The position numbers and the translations under genes were made by a program. 64,000 nt of DNA from assembly GCA_027623555.1 (NCBI GenBank), contig JAQBSZ010000017.1, forward strand, positions 1-64,000. The letters are read 5' to 3'. The notes beneath the pieces are model-generated. The model made no database searches and was not told the origin of the DNA. It worked only from the letters and a program-made list of their open reading frames with translations. This stretch comes from Pseudomonadota bacterium. GTDB lineage: Bacteria; Pseudomonadota; Gammaproteobacteria; Pseudomonadales; Pseudohongiellaceae. Positions 7,783-16,569 of the stretch are shown here, in pieces. Positions within the stretch are counted from its first letter, which is position 1. The number at the start of each line of letters is the position of its first letter.

Positions 7783-8871
7783 ATGTTTCACGCGGAAATT
7801 ACTGGCTGGGGCAAATGTTTACCCCCGGCGGTACTCAGCAATGAAGATCTGGCTACGTTCTTGGACACATCCGATGAGTGGATAACGTCACGAACGGGAA
7901 TCAAGGAACGCAGGATTTGTCATTGCAATTTTTCCGATATGGCCCTGGTCGCCGCCAGACGCGCACTGGCTGCAGCTGACCTGGACCCTTCTGAACTCGA
8001 TCTGATTCTACTTGGCTCACTCACTAACGACAGCTTGTGCCCGAATACGGCGTCTCTTATTCAGGATGCTCTGGGTGCACGCAATTGTGCGTCAATCGAC
8101 ATCAATTCTGCATGCACCGGATTTCTCTATGGATTGCACATTGGCACCAACCTGATCCGTACCGGCGCCCATAAGAAAGTCCTGGTAATCGGAGGTGAGT
8201 TCATCTCTCACTACATGAACTGGAACCGGCGTGACGTAGCGGTGTTATTCGGCGATGCCTGCGGTGCGGTAATTATTGAGGCGAGCGAGAAAGAAACCGG
8301 GTTAATCGCCTCGAAAATAGGTTGCGAGGCGGATGCCAAATACGCTATTCAAATTACTAACCTCGGATCGGCCTATTCCCGGCAATCCGATGATTTCCTC
8401 TATGTTGGCTGGAATTTTGAAGGGCAGGAAGTTTTCAGGCGCGCCGTCAAGTGCATGTCTTTAGCTTGTAAAGATGTGTTGAAGCAAGCCGGGCTGACTG
8501 TTGACGATATCAAATTAGTCGTTCCTCACCAGGCCAATAAGCGCATTCTGGACTCGCTTGCCAGGCGCGTGGGGATCGATCCAGACAGGGTCTTCGTCAA
8601 TGTGCACAAATACGGCAACACATCGGCTGGCACCATTCCCGTGGCACTGACCGAAGCCGTGGAGGAAGGCCGGATTAGCCCTGGCGACTATATCCTCACA
8701 GCCTCGTTTGGAGCTGGCCTGACCTGGGGTGCGGGGCTGATTCGGTGGGGTGATCGGGTCACCCCCCTTAAAGAATCGGATGCCGAACTGCCGCCTAATG
8801 ACAAAACGGCACTGGAAATCCTGGAACCACAAATAAGGCGTTACGCCGCGCGTGAAGAGTCCGTAACCTGA
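7783..8871 (+). CDS. Beta-ketoacyl-ACP synthase III family protein (FabH-like)
   Basis: A 362-residue thiolase-fold enzyme. The catalytic triad is visible: Cys at about residue 111 in NSACTGFLYG, His at about 249 in VPHQANKRI and Asn at about 279 in KYGNTSAGTIPV. FabH condenses an acyl-CoA with malonyl-ACP to start fatty acid synthesis. At 362 residues it is longer than housekeeping FabH (about 320) and has a charged C-terminal extension after the GAGLTWGAGLIRW end, so it may be an accessory paralogue for a special acyl chain. It stands alone, not in a fab cluster. GAGAG precedes the ATG. Confidence 0.88.
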   Translation: MFHAEITGWGKCLPPAVLSNEDLATFLDTSDEWITSRTGIKERRICHCNFSDMALVAARRALAAADLDPSELDLILLGSLTNDSLCPNTASLIQDALGARNCASIDINSACTGFLYGLHIGTNLIRTGAHKKVLVIGGEFISHYMNWNRRDVAVLFGDACGAVIIEASEKETGLIASKIGCEADAKYAIQITNLGSAYSRQSDDFLYVGWNFEGQEVFRRAVKCMSLACKDVLKQAGLTVDDIKLVVPHQANKRILDSLARRVGIDPDRVFVNVHKYGNTSAGTIPVALTEAVEEGRISPGDYILTASFGAGLTWGAGLIRWGDRVTPLKESDAELPPNDKTALEILEPQIRRYAAREESVT

Positions 8872-9243
8872 ACCTCATTTGAAGACTCAAACGCTGGAAG
8901 TTACTGTCACAAAATACCCTTTTCTTCATGATTCCTCAGAACTGTACTGGCCGGCCCCTTAAGGGAAGAATGGAAAGGGGAAGAATGGAAACGGGAATAA
9001 AGCAAAACGGTAAGAAAGAAAGTACCCACGAGAATATTCCTGTCTGATACCCTGCTTCTGTTCATGTTGATGGCAATTCATGACTCAGTCAGGGCCGCTG
9101 ACCAGTAGTTCAGTTCGATTCAAGCCAGGAAGTTATGCGATCGACGGTGAACCAAATTCGGTGTCGTTTTAAGAGATCAAGTCAGCGTAGATCTCGTTTC
9201 ATCAAATTGAGACTTGCTTGCTTTTCAGGGGCCACACAGATCC
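8872..9243. other. Intergenic region without a recognisable gene
   Basis: This 372-base gap has no convincing coding sequence on either strand. It contains a short tandem repeat of GAAGAATGGAAA-like units around 8967-8995. Promoters for the DUF3301 gene at its right end are expected here but no clear consensus stands out. Confidence 0.5.
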
Positions 9244-9582
9244 ATGCTCTCACTTTCATTCTTGTTCTGGGTCACAGTAGTCAGCGCCCTGGTGAGTTTC
9301 TGGTGGCAGAGTGACAAGGTGAAGTCGCTGGCACTGGGGTATGTCTACCGATATTGTCAAGATCAAAAACTGCAATTACTCGATCAGACCATGGTGCTAA
9401 AAGGCGTATGGCCGGTGCGGGATACGAATGGCTCTCTCAGTCTACGACGCCGCTACAATTTCGAATTTACTTCTACGGGCGCAGCTCGCAGCAAGGGGAC
9501 AGTTGAATTGATCGGAAGCAAATTGCAAACCCTGCAACTGGAGGCCCATATTCTCCCTGATGAAGAAAATACCCTTCACTGA
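9244..9582 (+). CDS. DUF3301 membrane-anchored protein
   Basis: A 112-residue protein if started at the ATG at 9244; an in-frame start ten codons upstream is less likely. It has one N-terminal membrane helix (LSFLFWVTVVSALVSFWW) followed by a small domain with LALGYVYRYCQDQKLQLLDQ and LRRRYNFEFTSTG, which match the DUF3301 pattern of Gammaproteobacteria. The function is unknown. Its 3' end overlaps the convergent MATE gene by 7 bp. Confidence 0.8.
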   Translation: MLSLSFLFWVTVVSALVSFWWQSDKVKSLALGYVYRYCQDQKLQLLDQTMVLKGVWPVRDTNGSLSLRRRYNFEFTSTGAARSKGTVELIGSKLQTLQLEAHILPDEENTLH

Positions 9583-10934
9583 CCGTCTGCTATGGAATTT
9601 CGCAAGGGCGCATAGTAGAAGAACAAAACCCCAGCCCTGGCCACCACATAGATGATCATCGCCCACCACAATCCCACAACACCGTAGCTACCGCTCAGCA
9701 ACCACCAGGCTAGCAAAAACACCAGCAGGGACATAACGGCCGCGTTGCGCATATGCCGGGTGCAAGACGCACCTATAAAAATTCCGTCCAATTGAAAAGC
9801 TGCGAAAGAACAGCACACGTAGATCGCCGCCAGAAACAACAGACTTGCCGCCGCATTGTGTACTTCTGTCAGGTCGGTAATCAGGCTGATAGCAAAATTC
9901 CCGAATAACCAGATCAACAGAGCCAGGATAATTGCGGTAATAAGCGCCAAAACGGAAGACCGATACACAGCCTGATCAAACCTTGCCCTCCTTCCAGCAC
10001 CAATTGAATTTCCCACCAGCGCCTCCACCACGAAGGCATAGCCGTCGAGAAAGAATGCAGCAAACGCTACCAGTTGCAGCAAGATATGGTTTGCAGCCAG
10101 TATCACATCACCGAACTGCGCACTCTGGTTGATGAAAAACGCAAACGAAAACACCAGCAATAAGGTGCGGATCATGATATTTAGATTTGCAGACAGTGCT
10201 CGAATTAACGAGATCTTATCCAGGATTCTGGACAGCAGCCAGAATGGGCGTCCTGGCTCCTTATGTCTGCTTAATTCTCGAATAATCAACCAGGCGGCGA
10301 GCACTACTGTTGCCCATTCTGCAACTACGGTACCTAATGCAATTCCTGCCACACCCAGCTTCAGTACCCCTGCGAATAGAATGTCCAGTGCGATGTTGAG
10401 CCCGTTCAGGAATAACTGCACAACCAGTAAGGTTTTGCTCTGGCCGCGGCCGATTAATACACCCATCAGGACAAAGGTCGCCAGGGTAGCGGGAGCTCCC
10501 CAGATTCGAATGCGGAAATATTCCCGCGCAATGAGTTCAACTGTCTCACTGCCGCCGAGCAATGAAAATGCAAGTTCTCGAATTGGCCATTGCAACGCAA
10601 TCAAGAGCAACCCCAGGCCGATCGCCATCAGCAGAGATCGACCCAATATAGCTCGCACTTCCTGCTCATCTTCAGCGCCAGCGGCTCGAGCAATGAACCC
10701 GGTAGTTCCCATGCGCAGGAAACCAAACCCCCAATAAACAAAAGAAAAAATCAGCGCACCGAAGGCTATTGCACCGAGATCTTCCACGGTTCCTACATTG
10801 CCGATAACGGCAGTGTCTACCAGACCCAACAGTGGCACTGCAGCATTTGCCAGGATAATAGGCCAGGCTTTACTGAGAAGATAACGATAACTCAAGGGTG
10901 AGATGTGTGCATTTACCACAACGGTGCCTTCCAA
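9576..10934 (-). CDS. MATE-family efflux transporter (DinF-like)
   Basis: A 452-residue inner-membrane protein with about 12 hydrophobic segments arranged as two repeats. N-terminal features are the MATE/DinF pattern WPIILANAAVPLLGLVDTAVIG, FGFLRMGTTGFIARAAGA and the repeat-two analogue ANHILLQLVAFAAFFLDGYAF with EALVGNSIGAGRR. The mid segment GRGQSKTLLVVQLFLNGLNI is typical of the DinF subgroup. Such proteins export drugs or metabolites using Na+ or H+ gradients; the substrate cannot be deduced. It is a single gene on the minus strand. Confidence 0.92.
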   Translation of the reverse strand: MEGTVVVNAHISPLSYRYLLSKAWPIILANAAVPLLGLVDTAVIGNVGTVEDLGAIAFGALIFSFVYWGFGFLRMGTTGFIARAAGAEDEQEVRAILGRSLLMAIGLGLLLIALQWPIRELAFSLLGGSETVELIAREYFRIRIWGAPATLATFVLMGVLIGRGQSKTLLVVQLFLNGLNIALDILFAGVLKLGVAGIALGTVVAEWATVVLAAWLIIRELSRHKEPGRPFWLLSRILDKISLIRALSANLNIMIRTLLLVFSFAFFINQSAQFGDVILAANHILLQLVAFAAFFLDGYAFVVEALVGNSIGAGRRARFDQAVYRSSVLALITAIILALLIWLFGNFAISLITDLTEVHNAAASLLFLAAIYVCCSFAAFQLDGIFIGASCTRHMRNAAVMSLLVFLLAWWLLSGSYGVVGLWWAMIIYVVARAGVLFFYYAPLRNSIADGQ

Positions 10935-11138
10935 TTGCAGGCCCTAATGTAATAGAAGCCCTCATAACTTGCGAGCGTCAATAAAAATGAGCGACAGGCG
11001 AAAGAAGATATAGCCTCGATTGAATTCCCGATGCATAAACCTTCCTCTTTCTGTAAACCTATTCGCTGGCTCTGCGTTGTACCAGGTATGACGGATTTTT
11101 ACGGCAAGGAGTGCTGAATGAAGATAGGAGAACACGTG

Positions 11139-11495
11139 ATGAAAAAACTAGTCTGTTCCACACTAACATTGCTCAGCCTGGCACTGCTATCACCGCTGTT
11201 GGTGGCACAGGATGAGGCTGAAACGATAGTGGACGATGCGGCACGAGCAGAGCGCATCGCTCGAATCCAGGAATTGCGGCAATTGCAGCGCGAAGAACGA
11301 GAGCTCAGGCGCCAGGAGATTCAACAACGCCTGGAAGGCTTGAGCGAAGATGAGCGCCAGGCTCTGCGTGAGCGACGTCGCATGCAACAACAGGGCAGGA
11401 TGCGCCAGGGTCAGAGACCTCGTCAGAATCCACGCCAGCGTTGCCCTTGTCCACAGGAAGCAGACGCTACTAGCGAGCAGGATGCACAGCCTTGA
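11139..11495 (+). CDS. Small exported Glu/Arg/Gln-rich protein
   Basis: Started at the ATG at 11139 (118 residues), because TAGGAG lies about eight bases upstream; an ATG at 11118 in the same frame is possible. It has a Sec signal (KKLVCSTLTLLSLALLSPLLVA), then a highly charged region rich in E, R and Q that probably forms one long helix, with a Met/Gln/Arg patch and a CPCP motif near the end. It resembles periplasmic charged linker proteins in composition only; I do not recognise a family. A terminator follows. Confidence 0.6.
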   Translation: MKKLVCSTLTLLSLALLSPLLVAQDEAETIVDDAARAERIARIQELRQLQREERELRRQEIQQRLEGLSEDERQALRERRRMQQQGRMRQGQRPRQNPRQRCPCPQEADATSEQDAQP

Positions 11496-11553
11496 GTTAA
11501 CTAATTGATAGTAAAAACTATTTCTCCAGCTCCTCGCAACTCAGCGACTCTTA

Positions 11554-11579
11554 CAGGACCTTCGGGTCCGGTTTTTTTT
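11554..11579 (+). terminator. Rho-independent terminator
   Basis: GGACC at 11556-11560, a TTCG loop and GGTCC at 11565-11569 form a short stable hairpin, followed by eight T. It ends transcription of the charged exported protein gene. Confidence 0.85.
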
Positions 11580-11714
11580 GCCGCAAGATAAGCCGTGACA
11601 GCAGTACGGAAAACCCCACCTAATTCTTCCACTCTATCTGTTAACCATTTGCCCGGTTCAGTCCTCTAATGTAGTAAATTGAAGCCGTAAACCGGCCGTT
11701 GTGGGGAGTTTTCC

Positions 11715-12275
11715 TTGTTAAAGGAAACCGAAGAGGAATTGGTAAGGTCAGCGCAGACCGGCAATATCGCCGCGTTTGAAAGGCTGCTGCGCGTCCTTGA
11801 GCGCCAGATGCTGGCCGTAGCCGCAGGATTCGCTCACACCCCCGATGATGCCAATGACATTTACCAGGATGCCATGCTGGCGGCGTACCGGGCTCTGCCG
11901 AACTTCAAGCTGGAAAGTAAGTTCAGCACCTGGCTTCACAAGATTGTGGTTAATACGGCATTGTCAAACCGGCGTAAATTGAAACGAACCTGGCAGAAGA
12001 TGGCGGCTATTCAGGCCGAGTATGAGCAGGAAGAGAAATATGTGGAAAGCCATTCACCGGAATCTGCCCTGTTAGACGATGAACTGAATACGCACATCAA
12101 CAGAGTAATGAACAGATTAACAGACACCGAGCGTATGGCCTTTGTGCTTTGCCATCAGCAGGGTTTCAAGATTCGAGAAGCAGCGGTAATCATGTCTTGC
12201 TCAGACAACTCGGTAAAAGTGGTGTTGTTCAGAGCGAGAAACAAATTAAAGGAACACTTAAGGGAATTCGTTTAA
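11715..12275 (+). CDS. ECF-type RNA polymerase sigma factor
   Basis: A 186-residue sigma-70 family protein. Region 2 (about 15-85) contains DDANDIYQDAMLAAYRALPNF and STWLHKIVVNTALSNRRK; region 4 (about 128-180) contains LTDTERMAFVLCHQQGFKIR and the helix-turn-helix up to SVKVVLFRARNKLKEHL. No region 1 or 3 is present. The start is a TTG at 11715 with GGGGAG seven bases upstream; no better ATG exists in frame. The next gene encodes a membrane protein with an anti-sigma-like layout, and a DUF4097 exported protein follows, so the set is probably an envelope-stress regulon. Confidence 0.9.
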   Translation: MLKETEEELVRSAQTGNIAAFERLLRVLERQMLAVAAGFAHTPDDANDIYQDAMLAAYRALPNFKLESKFSTWLHKIVVNTALSNRRKLKRTWQKMAAIQAEYEQEEKYVESHSPESALLDDELNTHINRVMNRLTDTERMAFVLCHQQGFKIREAAVIMSCSDNSVKVVLFRARNKLKEHLREFV

Positions 12276-12293
12276 CAGTCACGACGAATCGAA

Positions 12294-13292
12294 ATGAACG
12301 AACAGGATAGTGAGCAGGTAAGTAATATGAATATCCCCGAAAATAATGAAACTTTACAACTTCTGGTTATTCAGTATCTCTACGCAGATTTGAACCCGGA
12401 AGAAATTTCCCGGTTCGAGGCAGAACTGGAAAGCAATGCCATGCTGCGGCAGATGCTGGAAGACGAGCGAAGATTGGATAGCGCAATCCCCTTAGGATTA
12501 CAGCCCCAAATTGACGACGAGCGTCTGCAGGGAAATCGCTGGCTACTGCGCCAAAACCTCCAGAGAGAAAATCGACAGAGCTTTTCGATTAAGCAGTGGC
12601 TGACAGGCTTGACAGAACGACCGCTGACGGTTGCTTTTCAGGGCGCGGCAATGGCAATGACTTTTGTTCTGGGTATTATGGTTGCTACGCCTTCTGATCC
12701 AGGCTCTCCCTCTTTACCCATCGAGCAGCTGGCCAGCAGCAACCTATCACCGCTGACATTGGTAAGTGACGATGATTATGAGATCTATCAATTCAAGGTA
12801 AACAACTACAACACGGCAACCGGAGATATTGACCTGTCCTTCTCGTTGGCTTCCGAAACTCGACTCACTGGCAATGTCGCGGATCAGCAGATTCATCAGC
12901 TAATGGCTGCAGCGCTGCACAATGATATCGACAGTGCATCTCGCCTGGATACCATTAATGCATTGCAGCCTGTTGTCAGGGGAATCGATGTGTACGAGGC
13001 ATTGATCTATGTGCTGACCAATGATCAGAATCCAGGGGTACGATTCCAGGCTGTCCAATCCCTGGTTGCACTGGCTGATGAAGAACAGGTAAGAGATGCC
13101 TTACGCTATGCTCTGCGCGCAGATGTCAACGAGGGCGTGAGAGTCGAAGCGTTCAATGCGCTGACCGATTACCAGGACGAACAAACTCTGGCGGTATTCA
13201 GACAGCAAATGAATACTGACAGCAACGAATACATAAGAGCGCAATCGAAATCCATTATCGATGTATTCGATGGCGCTGAAACCATTTTATAA
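12294..13292 (+). CDS. Anti-sigma-like membrane protein with C-terminal HEAT-type repeats
   Basis: A 332-residue protein. The cytosolic N-terminal part (about 18-75) has the anti-sigma layout QYLYADLNPEEISRFEAEL; no zinc-binding HxxxCxxC motif is visible. One membrane helix lies near residues 118-137 (LTVAFQGAAMAMTFVLGIMV). The periplasmic part ends in HEAT-like repeats (LHNDIDSASRLDTINALQPV; DQNPGVRFQAVQSLVALADE; ADVNEGVRVEAFNALTDYQD). It lies 18 bp after the sigma gene. A second in-frame ATG at 12327 is possible. The role as anti-sigma is inferred from position and layout. Confidence 0.7.
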   Translation: MNEQDSEQVSNMNIPENNETLQLLVIQYLYADLNPEEISRFEAELESNAMLRQMLEDERRLDSAIPLGLQPQIDDERLQGNRWLLRQNLQRENRQSFSIKQWLTGLTERPLTVAFQGAAMAMTFVLGIMVATPSDPGSPSLPIEQLASSNLSPLTLVSDDDYEIYQFKVNNYNTATGDIDLSFSLASETRLTGNVADQQIHQLMAAALHNDIDSASRLDTINALQPVVRGIDVYEALIYVLTNDQNPGVRFQAVQSLVALADEEQVRDALRYALRADVNEGVRVEAFNALTDYQDEQTLAVFRQQMNTDSNEYIRAQSKSIIDVFDGAETIL

Positions 13293-13326
13293 ATATCAAG
13301 GGATAAGATCTTGCGAGGTAACAACA

Positions 13327-14535
13327 ATGAGCAAACTTAAATTAAATCTCATGTCGCCATTCATTATGTCCGCACTGCTCGTTGTATCGGGAGCTGCCTG
13401 TTCGGCGGCATCAGATGACATCGACCAGGAATACAATGTTGGGGCGGGCGGCACGCTCACGATCGAGAGTGATTCCGGCCGTATTGAGGTCAACACCTGG
13501 GATCAGAATCGCGTGCGACTGCGAATTCGCAACACCGAAGGTTTCGAGGTTGATATTGCGCAATCCGGAGACAACGTTCGCGTACTTGCCGAGTCCGAGA
13601 GACGCGGACTGTTCGGCTTTCGCAGGTCCAGTATAAGTTTTGTCGCCGATGTGCCGGACAGCTATAACCTGAATCTGAATACCGGAGGAGGCGCGATCCA
13701 GGTAGCAAATATCAATGGCAGTATCGATGCCGATACCAGCGGCGGAAGCATCGAAGTGGGCGACGTGACCGGAGGCAATGTGCGCGCCGATACTTCAGGT
13801 GGTCGCATTGAGATTGGTGATGTCGACGGCAGTGTCGAAGCTGACACTTCGGGCGGCTCGATCACAATCGGTGATGTCACAGGAGAAGTCAGTGCGGACA
13901 CCTCTGGTGGCAACATCAACATTGGCAATGTTGACGGAGATTTGACTGCCGACACCTCCGGCGGAAATATCACTGTTGGCGAGTCTGGCGGCAGAGTCGA
14001 GTTAGATACTTCCGGCGGTACCATTCGTGCGGCTTGGGCGCTGGGGCCGATCGTCGCTGACACTTCGGGAGGCAATATTATCCTGGAAGGCAGTAATACC
14101 AGCGTCCGAGCTGATACCTCCGGTGGCAATATTACTGTTGAACGAAGCAATGGCCCGGTTGATGCAGACACGTCCGGAGGCAGCATTACTATTCGTCAGG
14201 CGGTAGGTCCGATTCGAGCAGACACAGCAGGTGGCAGGATTGATGCTGAGCTTGCCTCCGCATCGGGAAGCCGGGATGCCACTGTAGAACTTGAGACTGC
14301 CGGTGGTGACGTCACCATTCGTATACCCAGCAATCACAATGCTTCCGTGTCGGCAAACCTCGAAGTGACCCGACGCAGCCGGGGTGACTACCGCATCTAC
14401 ACTGACTTCCCTCTTTCTATCCAGGAAAGCGATAACGGAAATATAGTTGGAAGTGGCGACATCAACGGCGGCGGCGATAGGATCTATCTCGAGACCACCA
14501 ACAGCGACATCCATATTGTGAGCGTCGACAACTAA
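13327..14535 (+). CDS. Exported DUF4097-type beta-helix repeat protein
   Basis: A 402-residue protein started at the ATG at 13327 (GAGG about ten bases upstream). A Sec signal (SPFIMSALLVVSGAACSA) is followed by EYNVGAGGTLTIESDSGRIE, typical of the DUF4097 start. Residues about 130-310 are ten or so copies of a roughly 20-residue unit containing ADTSGGxIxIGDVxG, with A[DE]TSGG repeated almost exactly, predicted to stack as a right-handed beta solenoid. It lies 34 bp after the anti-sigma gene. Such proteins often follow ECF sigma/anti-sigma pairs; an envelope or surface role is inferred. Confidence 0.8.
   Translation: MSKLKLNLMSPFIMSALLVVSGAACSAASDDIDQEYNVGAGGTLTIESDSGRIEVNTWDQNRVRLRIRNTEGFEVDIAQSGDNVRVLAESERRGLFGFRRSSISFVADVPDSYNLNLNTGGGAIQVANINGSIDADTSGGSIEVGDVTGGNVRADTSGGRIEIGDVDGSVEADTSGGSITIGDVTGEVSADTSGGNINIGNVDGDLTADTSGGNITVGESGGRVELDTSGGTIRAAWALGPIVADTSGGNIILEGSNTSVRADTSGGNITVERSNGPVDADTSGGSITIRQAVGPIRADTAGGRIDAELASASGSRDATVELETAGGDVTIRIPSNHNASVSANLEVTRRSRGDYRIYTDFPLSIQESDNGNIVGSGDINGGGDRIYLETTNSDIHIVSVDN
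13726..14235 (+). repeat. Tandem DTSGG-coding repeat inside the DUF4097 gene
   Basis: About ten degenerate units of 51-60 bp, each coding ADTSGG or a close variant plus a variable [ST]I-x-[IV]GD-type strand. Codon use varies between units while the residues are kept, so the repeat is old and selected at the protein level rather than a recent slippage product. Confidence 0.8.
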
Positions 14536-14564
14536 GTAACTGTCTAGACCCAGGTGAGAAGCAG

Positions 14565-14598
14565 ACGGCGCAACCCACTTTGGGTAGCGCCGTTTTTT
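14565..14598 (+). terminator. Rho-independent terminator
   Basis: ACGGCGC (14565-14571) pairs with GCGCCGT (14587-14593), extended by an inner A-CCCA/TGGG-T stem with one mismatch and a three-base loop, followed by T (14593-14598). It closes the sigma-factor operon just before the convergent exporter genes. Confidence 0.88.
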
Positions 14599-14602
14599 GT
14601 GC

Positions 14603-15829
14603 TTACTCGTAACGCAGAGCGTCGATCGGATCGAGATTGGCGGCCTTGGCGGCAGGAAGAATCCCGAACAGCACACCGACGAAACCAGAGAATCCCAGGG
14701 CCAGAGCAATGGACCACAATGGAATGCTGGCGGAAGGAAATCCCGGGATAGTATTGGATATCAGCGTACCCAATCCGAATCCGATGGCGAGACCTATGAT
14801 CCCGCCCAACAAAGATAGCAATAGCGCTTCGATCAGGAATTGCATGAGAATATGATGACGCTTGGCACCGATAGCCTTACAGATACCTATCTCCCTGGTG
14901 CGTTCGGTAACCGACACCAGCATGATATTCATGATGCCGATGCCACCGACCAGCAGTGAAATACTTACAATACCGCCGATGACAACGGTCACCATGCCAA
15001 TAATCTGATCGAATTCCTCCATCAACTGTTCGGCAGTCTGTATTCGGAAGTCATCGTCTTCGTCGCTGCGCAGATCATGTGCATTGCGAAGCAGCGTGGT
15101 GAGTTGCCGGGATACATCCTCAATGTCCGCCGAGTCACTAAGACTCAACTGAATCTGTATGTCTGTTCGAGTCTGATTGCCTTGCAGGCTAACCATCGTG
15201 GCATAGGGCACCAGTACAATATCGTCCTGGCTGAACCCCATAATGTCACCCCTTTCTTCCAACATGCCGACGATCTTGAACCATTCGCCGCCGATCTCGA
15301 CGTATTCATTGACGGGATTCTCAGGCAGGCTTAGATTTTCTCTGACCTTCTCGCCGATGACAGCAATGCGACGGCGAGTAAGGTTGTCAGTCTGCGCCAG
15401 AAACCTGCCGATCTGAGTGTAGGATTGAGCGACATCCTGGTACGCATACGTCGTCCCCATGATCTGACTAAATGCCGTTTGCGAACCATACTTTATCTGC
15501 GAAGAGCGATTGGCATAGAGGATAGGTGTAATAGACGCAATACCTTCGGCGCGTCGTTCAATCATCTCCAGATCCTCTGGCGTCAAGCGCGCACGAATTC
15601 CTTTCATCTGATCCTCGAAAGGAGTGTAGGATTGAATCGTGAGACTATTGGTTCCAAGTGAAGCGAACGTGTCGCCAATGAAGGAACTCATTCCCTGGGT
15701 AACCGACACTACAGCGATTACGCTGGCGACCCCAATAACTATGCCGAGGGTTGTCAAGAAACTTCGCAGACCGTGGGCATAGATCGAAGCAAGTGCGGAG
15801 CGAGCGCTTTCGAACAGTGCAAAAAACAT
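14603..15829 (-). CDS. MacB-type ABC transporter permease
   Basis: A 408-residue permease with one N-terminal membrane helix (LRSFLTTLGIVIGVASVIAVV), a large periplasmic MacB-PCD domain (about 45-270) and three C-terminal helices with the typical GGIGIMNIMLVSVTERTREI and ends FGILPAAKAANLDPIDALRYE. In MacB the permease and ATPase are fused; here the ATPase is a separate gene that overlaps by one base. Together with the adaptor gene at 16570 it should form a mechanotransmission-type exporter. No TolC gene is present here. Substrate unknown. Confidence 0.9.
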   Translation of the reverse strand: MFFALFESARSALASIYAHGLRSFLTTLGIVIGVASVIAVVSVTQGMSSFIGDTFASLGTNSLTIQSYTPFEDQMKGIRARLTPEDLEMIERRAEGIASITPILYANRSSQIKYGSQTAFSQIMGTTYAYQDVAQSYTQIGRFLAQTDNLTRRRIAVIGEKVRENLSLPENPVNEYVEIGGEWFKIVGMLEERGDIMGFSQDDIVLVPYATMVSLQGNQTRTDIQIQLSLSDSADIEDVSRQLTTLLRNAHDLRSDEDDDFRIQTAEQLMEEFDQIIGMVTVVIGGIVSISLLVGGIGIMNIMLVSVTERTREIGICKAIGAKRHHILMQFLIEALLLSLLGGIIGLAIGFGLGTLISNTIPGFPSASIPLWSIALALGFSGFVGVLFGILPAAKAANLDPIDALRYE

Positions 15830-16536
15830 CAGGCAGTTACCTTGGCTGAACCACCGGTCACGGTGCTGTCGTTAAAGATCTTTCCATCTTTCATCTCCAC
15901 TACTCGATGGCAATGCTGGGCGATCTCATCTTCGTGAGTAACAACAATCAGGGTATGCCCTTCGGCGTGCAATTCATCAAACAGTTGCATGATCTCGATG
16001 GTGGTTCTTGAGTCCAGGTTACCGGTGGGTTCATCTGCCAGCAGAATTGAAGGACTGGTTACCAGAGCGCGGGCAATGGCAACCCGCTGCCGCTGGCCAC
16101 CCGAGAGCTGATTGGGAAGGTGATCCACCCGATCCCCCAGGCCCACGCGCTGCAGGGCTCGCATGGCCATCTCCTTGCGCTTCCTGAAACCGATATTGCG
16201 GTAGATCAGTGGCTGCATGACATTCCCCAGCGCATTGGCACGGGGCAGCAGATTAAAACTCTGGAAGATAAAACCAATTTCCCGGTTTCTGATCTCTGAC
16301 AGTTCGTTCTGTTCCAATGCCTCTACATTCTTGCCATTGAGATGGTACTCGCCCGTTGTCGGCTTATCCAGACAACCCAGAATATTGAGCATCGTGGATT
16401 TGCCAGATCCTGATGAACCGATAAAGGCAAGGTAGTCGTTCTTCTTGACATCAATATCGATCCCATCAAGTGCCTTGACTACTTGTGATCCCATCTCGTA
16501 GAACTTGGTAATTCTCTTGATTTCGATAAGTGCCAT
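15829..16536 (-). CDS. MacB/LolD-type ABC transporter ATP-binding protein
   Basis: A 235-residue ATPase with Walker [10 protein letters not shown] (about 41-49), Q-loop [11 protein letters not shown], signature [15 protein letters not shown], Walker [13 protein letters not shown] and H-loop VVTHE. The family powers extracytoplasmic work by MacB/LolCDE/FtsEX systems. It shares one base with the permease gene and lies 33 bp after the adaptor gene, so adaptor, ATPase and permease form one operon. Confidence 0.92.
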   Translation of the reverse strand: MALIEIKRITKFYEMGSQVVKALDGIDIDVKKNDYLAFIGSSGSGKSTMLNILGCLDKPTTGEYHLNGKNVEALEQNELSEIRNREIGFIFQSFNLLPRANALGNVMQPLIYRNIGFRKRKEMAMRALQRVGLGDRVDHLPNQLSGGQRQRVAIARALVTSPSILLADEPTGNLDSRTTIEIMQLFDELHAEGHTLIVVTHEDEIAQHCHRVVEMKDGKIFNDSTVTGGSAKVTA

Positions 16537-16569
16537 GCGATTCTCTTTATTTAAAAGAGCAATGGAGTG

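Noticed and set aside
13662-14186. Antisense open frame across the DTSGG repeats (minus strand)
   Set aside because: It is a repetitive PPEVSA shadow of the sense repeat with no start signal and no natural protein composition.
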